From Solobacterium sp. (lineage in GTDB: Bacteria; Bacillota_I; Bacilli_A; Erysipelotrichales; Erysipelotrichaceae), in assembly GCA_017432325.1 (NCBI GenBank), contig JAFRJJ010000021.1:1-51896 (forward strand): a DNA stretch of 51,896 nt. Reading direction: 5' to 3'. A program made the position numbers and the translations under genes. Positions within the stretch are counted from its first letter, which is position 1; each line of letters begins with the position of its first letter. Below are positions 16,430-25,818 of this stretch, one piece after another. Under the pieces are notes generated by a model. The model had not been told where the DNA came from and searched no databases. It saw only the letters and a list, made by a program, of their open reading frames with translations.

Positions 16430-17528
16430 TATTACGCGTGACTCGTGCATGCTGAGAGGTCATCTCAGGAAGCAGGGCTATGACTGGTGGTGGCATTCCT
16501 TCACCGCGCATGATGCGCTGACAGGTGAAGAGAAACCGTTCTTTATTGAATTCTTCCTCTGCAATCCGGACCTGGCTCAGGATACACCTGTGCTGGGACA
16601 GCTGCCTGACCGTCCCAAACCTTCTTATCTCATGGTAAAAGCCGGATGCTGGGGTGAAGATCATTGCCAGCTGCACAGGTTCTTTGCATGGAAGGATGTC
16701 AATGTCCATATGGATGCGCCGTATTCCGTTCAGGCAGATGACTGTCTGGCAAGTGAAACAAAGCTGAAGGGCTCCGTACATGTTGTTGGAAGTCACCAGC
16801 ATCCTGAGTGGATGTGCGATGACGGTGATATGTCCTGGGACCTCACTGTTGACAAACAAATCGCATTCAATGTCGGATACGGAGCCAGCAGACCTATGAG
16901 AGATGCTGAAGCGTTTGATATGTACTGGCATGCGGAAGGTATGAAAACGCAGTATTCCGGTACCGTTGTATGCAATGGCAGGACATATACCGTAACTCCG
17001 GAGACTTCCTACGGCTACGCAGATAAAAACTGGGGCTGTGACTTTACAACGCCCTGGGTCTGGCTTTCTTCCAATCATCTGTTCAGCAGACGCAGAAATG
17101 AATGGCTGGAAAACAGCGTCTTTGATATTGGCGGAGGCAGACCGAAGGTCTTCCATGTCGCACTGGACAGAAGACTGCTGGGAGTCTTCTGGTATGAAGG
17201 AGAAGAATTTGATTTCAACTTCTCCAAGCTTCATCTGGTCGTCAGAACACAGTTCTCATTTGATGAAGATGAAGATGCTGTATACTGGCATATCCGCCAG
17301 GAAAATATCCATGCGGTCATGGAAACAGAGATCACCTGTCAGAAAAAGGATATGCTGTGGGTCAATTATGAAGCCCCGAACGGTATAAAACATTTCCACA
17401 GACTCTGGAACGGCGGTAACGGACACGGAACAGTCAGATTGTATAAAAAAACGATCAGCGGTACGGAACTGATCGATGAAGTCGATGCATACAACGTTGG
17501 CTGTGAATACGGTGAATATGACGAATAA
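16413..17528 (+). CDS. Tocopherol-cyclase-like (AttH/CrtC lipocalin superfamily) protein
   Basis: The 371-residue protein shows the GYADKNWG motif followed by WVWLSSNHLF. This block corresponds to the GYxEKDWG...WxWLQSNHF signature of bacterial tocopherol-cyclase-family proteins. An N-terminal DWWWHSF segment also fits these double lipocalin-like folds. Plant tocopherol cyclase closes a chromanol ring, and related CrtC and AttH proteins act on terpenoid or secondary metabolites. The bacterial members from anaerobes have no known role. The ATG at 16413 is used here; a GTG at 16404 is equally possible and neither has a clear ribosome binding site. It overlaps the preceding HAD gene and ends at a terminator. 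Confidence 0.7.
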   Translation: MFNVHDITRDSCMLRGHLRKQGYDWWWHSFTAHDALTGEEKPFFIEFFLCNPDLAQDTPVLGQLPDRPKPSYLMVKAGCWGEDHCQLHRFFAWKDVNVHMDAPYSVQADDCLASETKLKGSVHVVGSHQHPEWMCDDGDMSWDLTVDKQIAFNVGYGASRPMRDAEAFDMYWHAEGMKTQYSGTVVCNGRTYTVTPETSYGYADKNWGCDFTTPWVWLSSNHLFSRRRNEWLENSVFDIGGGRPKVFHVALDRRLLGVFWYEGEEFDFNFSKLHLVVRTQFSFDEDEDAVYWHIRQENIHAVMETEITCQKKDMLWVNYEAPNGIKHFHRLWNGGNGHGTVRLYKKTISGTELIDEVDAYNVGCEYGEYDE

Positions 17529-17556
17529 ACGATCCCAGAACAGGACCGTTTATTTT
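17526..17556 (+). terminator. Terminator of the HAD/tocopherol-cyclase-like operon
   Basis: The arms TAAACG (17526-17531) and CGTTTA (17547-17552) are extended by TCC/GGA after one mismatch and followed by TTTT. The hairpin starts at the stop codon itself. Confidence 0.65.
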
Positions 17557-18713
17557 CATTTCAGCAGTTCACTGTCAACGGCATATGCCATTGCTTTGTA
17601 TCCCTCTTCGGAAGGATGCAGGTGATCGCCCGAATCATATCCTTCAGCAAATGCAGGAGTATGTTCGGGATCACGGACCGCCTTGTCAAAGTCGACGCAT
17701 CCGTCCAGCAGATCCGTTGTTCTCAGCCAGTCATTGAAGGAGTTCTTCAGATCTTCACGGAAAGGTTCGTATGTTCTCCATCCGTAGATCGGGATCAGTG
17801 TGCCTCCCCATACCTTCATGCCGAGCTTCCTTGCATAGTCGATGTAGATCCTGGTAAAGCCCTCTTCCATCTCTTCTGCTGTGGGAAGATCGCTCCAGGG
17901 ACGGAACGGGTTAACGTCAGTTCCCACAGGATGAATGATGTCATTGATACCGTGCTGTATGAGTACCGCGTCTGCGCCTGCTGTATTCATTTCGATCGGG
18001 AAGCGTGTTTCTCCCTTCAGGCCGTATGCGGCATATGTGATGTTGTCATACTGTCTCAGGATCCTGGTACCGCTGACTGCCCTTCTGATGATCGATACAT
18101 TCCTGTATCCTTCTTCCCATGCCCTGATCGTCAGGTAATCGGGCCATGACTGGGCTGTTATGGAATCCCCGTAACAGATCAGCGCATGGTTTTTTTCTTC
18201 CGTCAGGATATCCACTGTATTCAGGAAATAGAACCAGTTCGTCTTCCTGGTGAGATCCAGTGGTAATTCCTTATCATTCATGAAATTCCCATAGGAGTAA
18301 TATCCCTTGGAAAGAGGTCCGGTGATCAGTACACCGGCATTCATCTGGTTGTATCCTTCCATGAACAGGGATACACTGAGCATCTCTCCGGCTGTTACTG
18401 CAAATCCGATCTCATCACTGACTGCCTCTTCCTCCGGTTCCAGTACGATGCATGCAGTGCCTTTGACAGTCACCTGTTTCACCGTATCCGGATCGATCTC
18501 TTTATCTGTCACGGACCTGGCGATATTGGCATAGAACCTGACCGGCTCCGTGCCTGTCAGGTTTGAGAAGTGCAGTCTCAGTGCACATCCGTCAAATACC
18601 ATTCTCAGAGGATAACGCAGTGTCAGATCCTTTGCATAAATGCAGTCTGTCTGATTTCTGATCGATGTCGCATTTCCCCAGCATGCGACCCATTTTGTAT
18701 ATTCACTGTTCAT
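17556..18713 (-). CDS. SGNH/GDSL family hydrolase (esterase)
   Basis: The 385-residue protein has an N-terminal beta-rich accessory domain (about residues 1-170). An SGNH hydrolase domain follows. The nucleophile Ser lies in CYGDSIT, the oxyanion Asn in HGIND, and the catalytic Asp/His in GDHLHPSEEGY near the C-terminus. This two-domain layout is typical of carbohydrate or acyl esterases in Bacillota. No signal peptide is seen, so it probably acts in the cytoplasm. The ATG at 18713 follows GGAGG; the longer frame has no such site. It is transcribed alone, convergent with the tocopherol-cyclase-like gene. Confidence 0.9.
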   Translation of the reverse strand: MNSEYTKWVACWGNATSIRNQTDCIYAKDLTLRYPLRMVFDGCALRLHFSNLTGTEPVRFYANIARSVTDKEIDPDTVKQVTVKGTACIVLEPEEEAVSDEIGFAVTAGEMLSVSLFMEGYNQMNAGVLITGPLSKGYYSYGNFMNDKELPLDLTRKTNWFYFLNTVDILTEEKNHALICYGDSITAQSWPDYLTIRAWEEGYRNVSIIRRAVSGTRILRQYDNITYAAYGLKGETRFPIEMNTAGADAVLIQHGINDIIHPVGTDVNPFRPWSDLPTAEEMEEGFTRIYIDYARKLGMKVWGGTLIPIYGWRTYEPFREDLKNSFNDWLRTTDLLDGCVDFDKAVRDPEHTPAFAEGYDSGDHLHPSEEGYKAMAYAVDSELLK

Positions 18714-18778
18714 GTTCCGACCTCCGCGGTTACAGAAAACAGTATAACTTATTTTCGGATCATTCTTTGTCCTGAAAC

Positions 18779-18808
18779 GAAAAAAGATCAGGGCTTTGAA
18801 CACCCTGA
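18779..18808 (-). terminator. Terminator of telA
   Basis: On the minus strand TCAGGG (18803-18808) and CCCTGA (18788-18793) form a hairpin followed by CTTTTTT. It lies about 20 bases past the telA stop. Confidence 0.8.
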
Positions 18809-18826
18809 CCTTCTGATCAGCTGAGA

Positions 18827-20011
18827 TTATTTCCTGTTCTTGACATCCATCTGGTAGTTGACTTCCAGAAGCTTGTCTGCCAGCTGAGCTTCGATCCTTG
18901 CGAGTTCCTGCTCAGCCGCAACACGCTTCTCATGGCCTTCCTTCTGGATCGTCAGCACTTCGTCCAGAGTAGCGATGAGTTCCTGGTTCGTGTGCTGGAG
19001 CGTTTCGATATCAACAACACCGCGCTCTGCTTCCTTGGCTGTTTCAACTGTAGCCTGGTGCAGCGTTTCAGCATTCTTCTTCAGCAGCGCATTTGTCATG
19101 TTGGTGACTTCACGTTCTGCTTCCATAGCTTCCTTGGAGTGGTTGATGCCCATAGCCAGAACGATCTGGTTCTTCCACAGAGGGATCGTGTTGACGATCG
19201 TGCTCTGGATCTTTTCTGTCATCAGCGTATCGTTGTTCTGGATCAGACGGATCTGCGGTGCCATCTGGATGGATACCTGACGTGTCAGCTCCAGGTCATA
19301 CAGTTTCTTTTCGAAACGGTCGCATGCCTGTGACAGGTCATTGGCAGCCTGTGAATCCTCAGGCAGTCCTGACTTCTTTGCTTTTTCAACCAGTGCAGGC
19401 AGTTCCGTCCTGCGTACTTCTTCCAGCTTCTTCTTGCCGGCGATGATATACATGGACAGTTCTTTTGTATTCTGTGCATTGCGCTCATACAGCTGGTCGA
19501 GCAGGGCGATATCCTTCAGCAGGACGATCTGGTGGTCTTCCAGAACTGCAGCGATCTTGTCTACGTTCGCTTCAGCCTTGTCATAGCGTGCTTTCAGCTG
19601 CTCGACTTTGTTTCCGCCTTTTTTGAACAGACCCATGATGCCTTTTTCTTCTTTCTGGTCTGTTGTCTTCAGTTCCGTAACCAGATTGCTCAGCAGGTCT
19701 CCTACTTCACCGAGATCCTGTGTTCTGACATTCTTCAAAGCGCTGTCACTGAAATCAGTAACCTTCTTCTGAGCTGCCGAACCATACTGCAGGATCGTAT
19801 TTGTCTCCATGATATCGATCTTCTTGGAGAACTCATTGACAGTCCTGCGTTCCTGTTCTGTCAGCTTGGATTCGTCATACTGATCTTTTACTGCCTGCTC
19901 TGTCTTTGCGGCTTCAAGAGCAGCCTGCTGTTCAGCGACCTGATTTTCTGCTTCTTCAGGTGAAAGTGTCAGGGTAATAGCCTGAGACTGTGTATTGTTA
20001 TTTTCGCTCAT
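18827..20011 (-). CDS. telA: Toxic anion resistance protein, TelA family
   Basis: The 394-residue soluble protein is almost wholly helical and charged, with long coiled-coil stretches. It has the TelA/KlaA family core: a DLxLLDxLYERN-type segment near residue 165, MAPQIRLIQNNDTLMTEKIQ and IPLWKNQIVLAM. TelA proteins are linked to tellurite and other stress and, in Bacillota, to cell-envelope stress. Their mechanism is unknown. Many TelA genes sit beside TerD-type genes or a XpaC-like partner, but here it is alone between an SGNH esterase and a MATE exporter. AAAGG precedes the ATG. Confidence 0.92.
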   Translation of the reverse strand: MSENNNTQSQAITLTLSPEEAENQVAEQQAALEAAKTEQAVKDQYDESKLTEQERRTVNEFSKKIDIMETNTILQYGSAAQKKVTDFSDSALKNVRTQDLGEVGDLLSNLVTELKTTDQKEEKGIMGLFKKGGNKVEQLKARYDKAEANVDKIAAVLEDHQIVLLKDIALLDQLYERNAQNTKELSMYIIAGKKKLEEVRRTELPALVEKAKKSGLPEDSQAANDLSQACDRFEKKLYDLELTRQVSIQMAPQIRLIQNNDTLMTEKIQSTIVNTIPLWKNQIVLAMGINHSKEAMEAEREVTNMTNALLKKNAETLHQATVETAKEAERGVVDIETLQHTNQELIATLDEVLTIQKEGHEKRVAAEQELARIEAQLADKLLEVNYQMDVKNRK

Positions 20012-20052
20012 TGTCTTATGCCTTTCTACAGATAATCTGTTTCATCTTTAAC

Positions 20053-20061
20053 AGTATAACA
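20053..20061 (-). promoter_or_regulatory. Extended -10 promoter element of telA
   Basis: On the minus strand TGTTATACT gives an extended -10 box (TG-n-TATACT) about 45 bases before the telA start codon. No good -35 box is visible, which is usual for extended -10 promoters. Confidence 0.45.
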
Positions 20062-20088
20062 TACGGAAAGTTTGCAGCGTGTCTGTAT

Positions 20089-21441
20089 TCATGCAATCTT
20101 ATGAATCCAGTTATCCTTTTTTAACTGGATCAATGCCCAGATGGCTTTAAAGAGATTGCCGCTTCTGAGGACTGCGTAAAGGATAGCAGGATGCCAGTGG
20201 AATACGAATGCGGCAACATATCCGAACGGTATCGCGATCAGCCAGTTCGCGATCATATCCACGATCATCAGCTTCCTGGTCTGTCCGCCTGCTTTCAGGA
20301 TGCCGTTGAATACCATGAATGTCATCGGCAGGAACAGGACAGTGCATGACGCCGCATATCCCATCTGTCTTGTCAGGGTCAGTGTTTCCTGCGTCACCTT
20401 GTAATAGGACATCAGGATGGGCAGGATCACCTGGACCATGCCGCTGCTGCAGATACCGAATATCACAGCTGTTTTGACAAAACGTCTGGCATTGATCTTC
20501 GCTTTTTCGAACTCGTTGTTTCCGATCAGGTTGCCGATCATGACATTGCAGGCAGTGGATGTCCCGACACAGAAGCTGTTGGGGATCGTCCATGCCATGT
20601 GAACGATGGAGTTGGCGGAAATATAGTACGGTGAGATCCTGCCAGTGATCATTGTCTGTACGGAGGATACCAGGTTGGAAAGGATATCGATCATCAGCAG
20701 CGGAGCAGTGATACGGATAAAGCTTTCCATATATTCCCTGTCCAGAACAGGATCGAATTCATGGATGCGGAACTTGAGATGCGGTTCAAACCGGAACAGA
20801 TAGACCAGGGTTATGACCAGTTCAATGGCACGTGCCAGAACAGTCGCCAGGGCAGCGCCTCTGACACCCATGGCAGGCAGACCGAAATGACCGAAGATCA
20901 GCACCCAGTTCAGGAAGATATTCGTGAAGCATGACAGGATCGAGTTGTACAGGCCGATCTTTACGGAACGCACTGACTGCAGCATGATCACTGCTGTCTG
21001 GCTGATGCCTGTCAGCAGGAAACTGTACTTGAGTATGGACAGATAGCTGACACCCGGCTCGACGAATTCGGGGATCGATGTATAGATCCTGATGATCTGC
21101 GCCGGAAACAATGAAGTAAGCACAAAGAAAATTAGCGCAACAAAAACAGACGCTGTCAGTACAAACGAAAACAGCTTCTTGATCTTTTTGACATTGCCCG
21201 CACCCCAGTACTGGGACATGATGACATTGGCGCCTCTTGCCATGCCCATGCCTGCCACCATGACAAGCCAGGTATAGGTACCGCTGATCGATACAGCCGT
21301 GATCGCAAGCTCCCCGAGCTGTCCGACCATGATGTTGTCCACCATGTTGACGAGCAGGTTGATGATCTGCTGTATACCTACCGGGAGTGCCAGTACAAAA
21401 ACTTCCCGGATAAACTCTTTTGTTTCGTTGTCTATCACCAT
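20089..21441 (-). CDS. MATE family efflux transporter
   Basis: The 450-residue protein has about 12 membrane helices in two halves. It carries the MATE landmarks LALPVGIQQIINLLVNMVDNIMVGQLG at the start of the first half and a matching FIRITAPLLMIDILSN opening of the second half. MATE proteins export drugs or metabolites in exchange for sodium or protons. The substrate is not predictable. The ATG at 21441 has no visible ribosome binding site, so the true start or a leaderless transcript is open. No terminator is obvious before telA, 77 bases downstream. Confidence 0.93.
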   Translation of the reverse strand: MVIDNETKEFIREVFVLALPVGIQQIINLLVNMVDNIMVGQLGELAITAVSISGTYTWLVMVAGMGMARGANVIMSQYWGAGNVKKIKKLFSFVLTASVFVALIFFVLTSLFPAQIIRIYTSIPEFVEPGVSYLSILKYSFLLTGISQTAVIMLQSVRSVKIGLYNSILSCFTNIFLNWVLIFGHFGLPAMGVRGAALATVLARAIELVITLVYLFRFEPHLKFRIHEFDPVLDREYMESFIRITAPLLMIDILSNLVSSVQTMITGRISPYYISANSIVHMAWTIPNSFCVGTSTACNVMIGNLIGNNEFEKAKINARRFVKTAVIFGICSSGMVQVILPILMSYYKVTQETLTLTRQMGYAASCTVLFLPMTFMVFNGILKAGGQTRKLMIVDMIANWLIAIPFGYVAAFVFHWHPAILYAVLRSGNLFKAIWALIQLKKDNWIHKIA

Positions 21442-21516
21442 ATTTGAATACTATCATGTAATGTCCGGTTTCCCGTCACATATGCTCAGTTTGTCAGAAA
21501 TCCCGTATGATTGTAT

Positions 21517-21543
21517 GAAAAGACTCCGTATTTCTGCGGAGTC
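21517..21543 (-). terminator. Terminator of the PK-like/dehydratase/murQ/esterase operon
   Basis: On the minus strand GACTCCG (21537-21543) and CGGAGTC (21522-21528) form a seven-base stem followed by TTTT. It lies just past the stop codon of the tannase-like gene. Confidence 0.85.
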
Positions 21544-21550
21544 ACTTCGT

Positions 21551-23047
21551 TCATCTTGTAATGTTGCGGACCCAGAGGAAGAGATCACCTGTATCATAAT
21601 CCCCTGCATGTCCGGTATCCCACGGAATGAAATAGTCTACGGGAATACTGTTGTTTCTTAATGCCAGTGTCAGGATGGATGAAACTGCCAGCGATGTATC
21701 ACGGTCCAGCGCGCCTGCCCTGATCCGGAAGTTCTTTGCCTTGGTGGCTCTGGGATCAGCGATGTAGTACAGCGGGTTGTACAGCTTGACCTGCTCTGCA
21801 GGAACTCTCGGCCAGCCGCTCTTATCATGCTGGTAACCGAATGCCGTGAAGTGGCGGTTATCGATCCTCAGGCTTCCGAATACTTTGTTTTCCGGAGAAC
21901 CCGGTTCACCTGTCTTATCAAACGCAGGTGTCGGCTTCATCCTTGTACGGAAATCAACAAAGGCTTCCCAGTCAAATCCCACAGGTCTGTCATTGTGGAA
22001 ATCGATCCAGGGATATTCCTTCATGTTGTAGTCATCCAGCACAGCCTTTTCCATGGAACGGATGACCTGACGCGCGATCCAGGCACGGAATGTACCGGTA
22101 CCGTCCGGATTCAGCTGCAGTGTATTTTCACGTTCATCTCTCAGGTTCAGACTGTTGATATATGCAGGATACATTCTCGCCAGGTCTCTGGACAGGTAGC
22201 CCTGCTGGATCGTCATGGTCTCTGCAACAGGTACCTTTTCTACGATCTTCTGACGGAGTTCTTCCGGCAGTTTTGAGAAATCCGGATGACCGTTATGGTT
22301 CAGGCTGTCCAGCATTTCCTCTGTGACGCCGTTTTCTTTGGCCGCTTCTTCATTCACGACCAGTTTGTTCATATGGTATTCATTTCTGCCGCCGAATTCC
22401 CATTCATATGCCATGTCCGCATGATCGAGGTCCGTGATCGGGCAGTAGCAGGACGCTGCGAACACATCATCGCGTTCATCGCATGCGCCGATCTCTTTCA
22501 GATACGGCTCAAAATCAGGATGGTTGCCGGTCGTACCAAGCAGGGCACTCATGGCTCCGCCTGCGCTCGTTCCGTTCGTGATGATACGTTCAGTATCTCC
22601 GGGAATAACATCCTTGTTATGACGCAGATATCTGATCGCCGCTTTCAGGTCTACCAGCGCAGCCGGAACAACACCGATGTTGATATCAAATTCATCTTTC
22701 AGTCCGATGCCTCTAGCTGTCGGTACAACAACGACATAACCCAGATACAATGCGATCGCAGATGCGGTTACCTTGCCGTGATGGTCGATCCCGGGTTTCT
22801 GGAAATAACCGGGACGGTAGCCGCCGATCGTATTGGGCATGAAGATCGGAGCTGTGCGGAGGTCATATTTCCCCGTTGTACCTTCTTCGTAATACTCTTC
22901 CGGTACATAGATACTCAGTTCCTGATGTTCCGGATCGATCGGATCAGCACAGTATATACGGTGCTCAAACGCACGGAATTTTACCTCTTTATCATCAAAC
23001 ACCAATGATTCGACTGTATAAGGGTCTTCTCTAAATAGGAGTTCCAT
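21551..23047 (-). CDS. Tannase-like alpha/beta hydrolase (carboxylesterase)
   Basis: The 498-residue protein has an alpha/beta-hydrolase nucleophile elbow GTSAGGAMSAL with Ser161. Its position and sequence closely resemble Lactobacillus plantarum-type (subtype B) tannase, whose Ser163 sits in the same motif. A large insertion follows the elbow, and the C-terminal IPWDTGHAGDYD carries the likely catalytic His and Asp. Enzymes of this group hydrolyse galloyl or other aromatic-acid esters. There is no signal peptide, so the substrate would be taken up first. GGAGG lies six bases before the ATG. It is the last gene of an operon 48 bases after murQ. Confidence 0.75.
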   Translation of the reverse strand: MELLFREDPYTVESLVFDDKEVKFRAFEHRIYCADPIDPEHQELSIYVPEEYYEEGTTGKYDLRTAPIFMPNTIGGYRPGYFQKPGIDHHGKVTASAIALYLGYVVVVPTARGIGLKDEFDINIGVVPAALVDLKAAIRYLRHNKDVIPGDTERIITNGTSAGGAMSALLGTTGNHPDFEPYLKEIGACDERDDVFAASCYCPITDLDHADMAYEWEFGGRNEYHMNKLVVNEEAAKENGVTEEMLDSLNHNGHPDFSKLPEELRQKIVEKVPVAETMTIQQGYLSRDLARMYPAYINSLNLRDERENTLQLNPDGTGTFRAWIARQVIRSMEKAVLDDYNMKEYPWIDFHNDRPVGFDWEAFVDFRTRMKPTPAFDKTGEPGSPENKVFGSLRIDNRHFTAFGYQHDKSGWPRVPAEQVKLYNPLYYIADPRATKAKNFRIRAGALDRDTSLAVSSILTLALRNNSIPVDYFIPWDTGHAGDYDTGDLFLWVRNITR

Positions 23048-23095
23048 AAGTATCCTCCGTTTCTACAAAATCATTATATAGGAAAGACGGAAAAA

Positions 23096-23998
23096 TCACA
23101 TCAGCGGATTCACTGCTTTGCGCACGAAACCATCCGCATTGCGCAGACATTCCTGTGCTTCTTCTTTGGTTTTTCCGCTCAATATCATGACAATTGCCGT
23201 CTTCATGTCATGATCTGACAGCTCGTAGTATTCACGTGCTGTATCAACGGGACATTCCGCTGCCTGTGAAATGATGCGGACTGCCCTGTCCCTGAGTTTC
23301 GCGTTGGTCGGAACCATGTCCACCATCAGGTTCTTATAGATCTTGCCGATCCCCTGCATGGACGCAGTCGACAGCATGTTGCAGATGAGTTTCTGGCATG
23401 TGCCGGACTTCAGTCTGGTGGAGCCGGTCAGCACTTCACTGCCGGCATCCACTTCGATCGCTGCGTCTGCATACTGAGATATCTCAGCCTGTTTGTTGCA
23501 TGATATGGTGATCCGCTTTGCATGGATCTCTCCGGCATATTTCAAGGCACCGATCACATACGGTGTCCTGCCGCTTGCGGCAATGCCGATCACGACATCC
23601 CTGTCGCAGAATCCGAGGTTCTTCAGATCCTCCGCACCCTGTTCCATATTGTCCTCGGCATTCTCAATGCCTTTGGACACGGCACCAAAGCCGCCTGCCA
23701 GGCAGGCGATGATGCGGTCACAGTTGAATGTGGGGACACATTCCGCAGAATCCATCATACCGATCCTGCCGCTCGTTCCTGCCCCGATATAGACCATTCT
23801 TCCGCCCTGTTTCAGCGCCGCAATACAGATCTTTACCGCTTCTGCGATCTCGGGAAGTGCTTCTTTGACAGCTTCAGCACATTTATGATCCTCTTCGTTC
23901 ATGACAGCCAGCAGTTCTTCGGTTGTCATGAGATCAAGGTCCCGGGTCCTTTCATTCGGTATTTCCGTACGCAGGTTCTGCAGGTGGAGATCAGTCAT
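23096..23998 (-). CDS. murQ: N-acetylmuramic acid 6-phosphate etherase MurQ
   Basis: MurQ removes the D-lactyl ether of MurNAc-6-phosphate to give GlcNAc-6-phosphate and D-lactate, a step in cell-wall recycling. The 300-residue protein has the SIS-domain phosphosugar loop IGAGTSGRIGMMDSAECVPTF, EDNMEQGAEDL and IGIAASGRTPYV. A C-terminal helical tail is typical of MurQ/GckR. The signature Glu in DSAEC is present. It overlaps the 3' end of the dehydratase gene by 8 bases. No MurNAc transporter, MurP or MurR lies nearby, so its context is unusual for wall recycling. Confidence 0.92.
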   Translation of the reverse strand: MTDLHLQNLRTEIPNERTRDLDLMTTEELLAVMNEEDHKCAEAVKEALPEIAEAVKICIAALKQGGRMVYIGAGTSGRIGMMDSAECVPTFNCDRIIACLAGGFGAVSKGIENAEDNMEQGAEDLKNLGFCDRDVVIGIAASGRTPYVIGALKYAGEIHAKRITISCNKQAEISQYADAAIEVDAGSEVLTGSTRLKSGTCQKLICNMLSTASMQGIGKIYKNLMVDMVPTNAKLRDRAVRIISQAAECPVDTAREYYELSDHDMKTAIVMILSGKTKEEAQECLRNADGFVRKAVNPLM

Positions 23999-25733
23999 AC
24001 TTGAGGTAAGCTCCCTTCATCGGTGATTCAGCGTGTTCATAGAACAGCCTGAGGGCACCGCTCTTGTATTTCGGAGGTCTTGCCTGCCACTTTGCTTTTC
24101 TCTCATTGAGGATCGCTTCCATCTCTTCAGGAGTTTTCCGTTCACCCTTCACACCGACGATATTCAGTTTTCTCTGTGATACGGACAGTTCGATCAGGTC
24201 ACCCTCTTCTACCAGGGCGATCGGTCCGCCGGAAGCAGCTTCCGGTGAGCAGTGGCCGATGACAGGTCCTGTGGAAGCACCGGAGAATCTTCCGTCCGTG
24301 ATCAGGGCAATGGCTTTGCCGAGTTCAGGGTCGGAGCTGATCGCTTCGGATGTATAGAACATTTCGGGCATGCCGGATCCCTTCGGACCTTCGTAACGGA
24401 TAAATACAGCATCGCCTTTGTTGACCTTATGGTGCAGTACGGCATCCAGGCATTCTTCTTCACTGTCAAACGGTCTTGCGTTCAGGACAGCTTCATACAT
24501 TTCCTTCGGGCAGGCTGTATGCTTGATGACAGCGCCTTCCGGAGCCAGGTTGCCCTTCAGGACAGCAATGGAACCGTCTGTTCCGATCGCTTTGTCAAAC
24601 GGACGGATAATATCTTCTTTTGTGACATGCACGTTCTGGCGCTCATTGAAGTCATCCAGCCACTTCTGGCACTTCTCGTAATAACCGTTTGTCTTCAGTT
24701 CATCCAGGTTTTCACCTAACGTCTTGCCGGTGATCGTCTTGGCATCCAGGTGCAGGAAAGGACGGATCTCTTCCATGATGGCAGGTACGCCGCCTGCATA
24801 ATAGAAGCACTCTGCAGGCCATTTGCCTGTAGGTCTCAGGTCGAGCAGGTAGTGCGCGCCTCTGTGCAGTCTGTCGAATGTATCACCGGTGATTTCGATC
24901 CCGTATTCATGAGCCAATGCAGGGATGTGCAGCATTGCATTCGTACTGCCTGAGATCGCCGCATGGACCAGGATAGCGTTCTCAAAGGAATCCATGGTCA
25001 CGATATCGGAAGGCTTTATACCTTCTTTTGCAAGCTCTACGGAGCGCTTTCCTGCATTGTAGGCATATTCCAGCAGGTCAGGGCTCGTTGCCGGCAGCAA
25101 TGCTGAACCGGGCAGTGCAAGACCAAGCGCTTCCGCAACGATCTGCATCGTGCTGGCTGTACCGATAAAGGAACATGCTCCGCAGCTCGGGCAAGCATTG
25201 AGCTTCGCCCATTTCAGTTCGCTCTCGGGGATCTCTCCGCGCTCTACCCTTGCAGAATAATATCCCAGTTCGTTCAGTGTGAGCATCTTCTCGGCTGCTT
25301 TCATCGTTCCGCCTGTTACGACAACAGAAGGAATATCGACTCTTGCCATACCGATCAGGTTGCCCGGCATGCCTTTGTCACATGAAGCGATGAATACACC
25401 GCCGTCAAAAGGAGTCGCATTGGCCTGGATCTCGATCATATTGGCGATCATCTCACGGCTGACAAGCGAGTAGTTGATACCGTCTGTACCCTGACTTTCT
25501 CCATCACACATGTCAGTACAGTAGTAGCGTGCTCCGAAACCGCCTGCATCACGGACACCTCTTCTGGCCTCTTCAACGAGTTTGTCCAGATGTCCGCTGC
25601 CGGGATGGCTGTCTCCGAATGTACTTTCGATAAAAATCTGCGGTTTGCTGAGATCTTCTTCCTTCCAGCCTGTTCCTATTCTCAACGGATCAAGCTCAGG
25701 TGCCAGTTCTCTCATCTTCTGACTTTTCAGCAT
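23991..25733 (-). CDS. IlvD/Edd family dehydratase (dihydroxy-acid or sugar-acid dehydratase)
   Basis: The 580-residue protein has the Fe-S cluster cysteines in CTDMCDGESQGTDG, ASCDKGMPGN and NACPSCGACSFIGTASTM. GSTNAMLHIPALAHE and the C-terminal DGRFSGASTGPVIGH with its conserved Ser are also present. The family removes water from dihydroxy or sugar acids to give 2-keto acids. The opening ESTFGDSHPGSGHLD differs from biosynthetic IlvD, and no ilvBCN genes are near. A role on a sugar acid (aldonate or similar) is therefore more likely than branched-chain amino acid synthesis, but this is inference. AAGGAG precedes the ATG. Confidence 0.82.
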   Translation of the reverse strand: MLKSQKMRELAPELDPLRIGTGWKEEDLSKPQIFIESTFGDSHPGSGHLDKLVEEARRGVRDAGGFGARYYCTDMCDGESQGTDGINYSLVSREMIANMIEIQANATPFDGGVFIASCDKGMPGNLIGMARVDIPSVVVTGGTMKAAEKMLTLNELGYYSARVERGEIPESELKWAKLNACPSCGACSFIGTASTMQIVAEALGLALPGSALLPATSPDLLEYAYNAGKRSVELAKEGIKPSDIVTMDSFENAILVHAAISGSTNAMLHIPALAHEYGIEITGDTFDRLHRGAHYLLDLRPTGKWPAECFYYAGGVPAIMEEIRPFLHLDAKTITGKTLGENLDELKTNGYYEKCQKWLDDFNERQNVHVTKEDIIRPFDKAIGTDGSIAVLKGNLAPEGAVIKHTACPKEMYEAVLNARPFDSEEECLDAVLHHKVNKGDAVFIRYEGPKGSGMPEMFYTSEAISSDPELGKAIALITDGRFSGASTGPVIGHCSPEAASGGPIALVEEGDLIELSVSQRKLNIVGVKGERKTPEEMEAILNERKAKWQARPPKYKSGALRLFYEHAESPMKGAYLKYD

Positions 25734-25818
25734 AGTAACTCCTTCTCATTTAAAACTATTATTGCTGTCTCAATTGTTTCTAATAATTATTCGATACTGT
25801 ATATCTGTGAAATGCCGT

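Noticed and set aside
16335..17234. A 299-residue open frame antisense to the tocopherol-cyclase-like gene
   Set aside because: The plus strand has the clear family signature and a coupled upstream gene; the antisense product shows no recognisable domain.
22286..23008. A 240-residue open frame antisense to the tannase-like gene
   Set aside because: The minus strand carries the GTSAGG elbow and a proper ribosome binding site; the plus-strand product looks like a codon-bias shadow.
23991..25733. Assignment of the IlvD/Edd gene as the biosynthetic branched-chain amino acid enzyme
   Set aside because: No ilvB, ilvC or ilvN genes or T-box leader are nearby, the N-terminal block differs, and the operon partners point to catabolism; the family-level call is safer.
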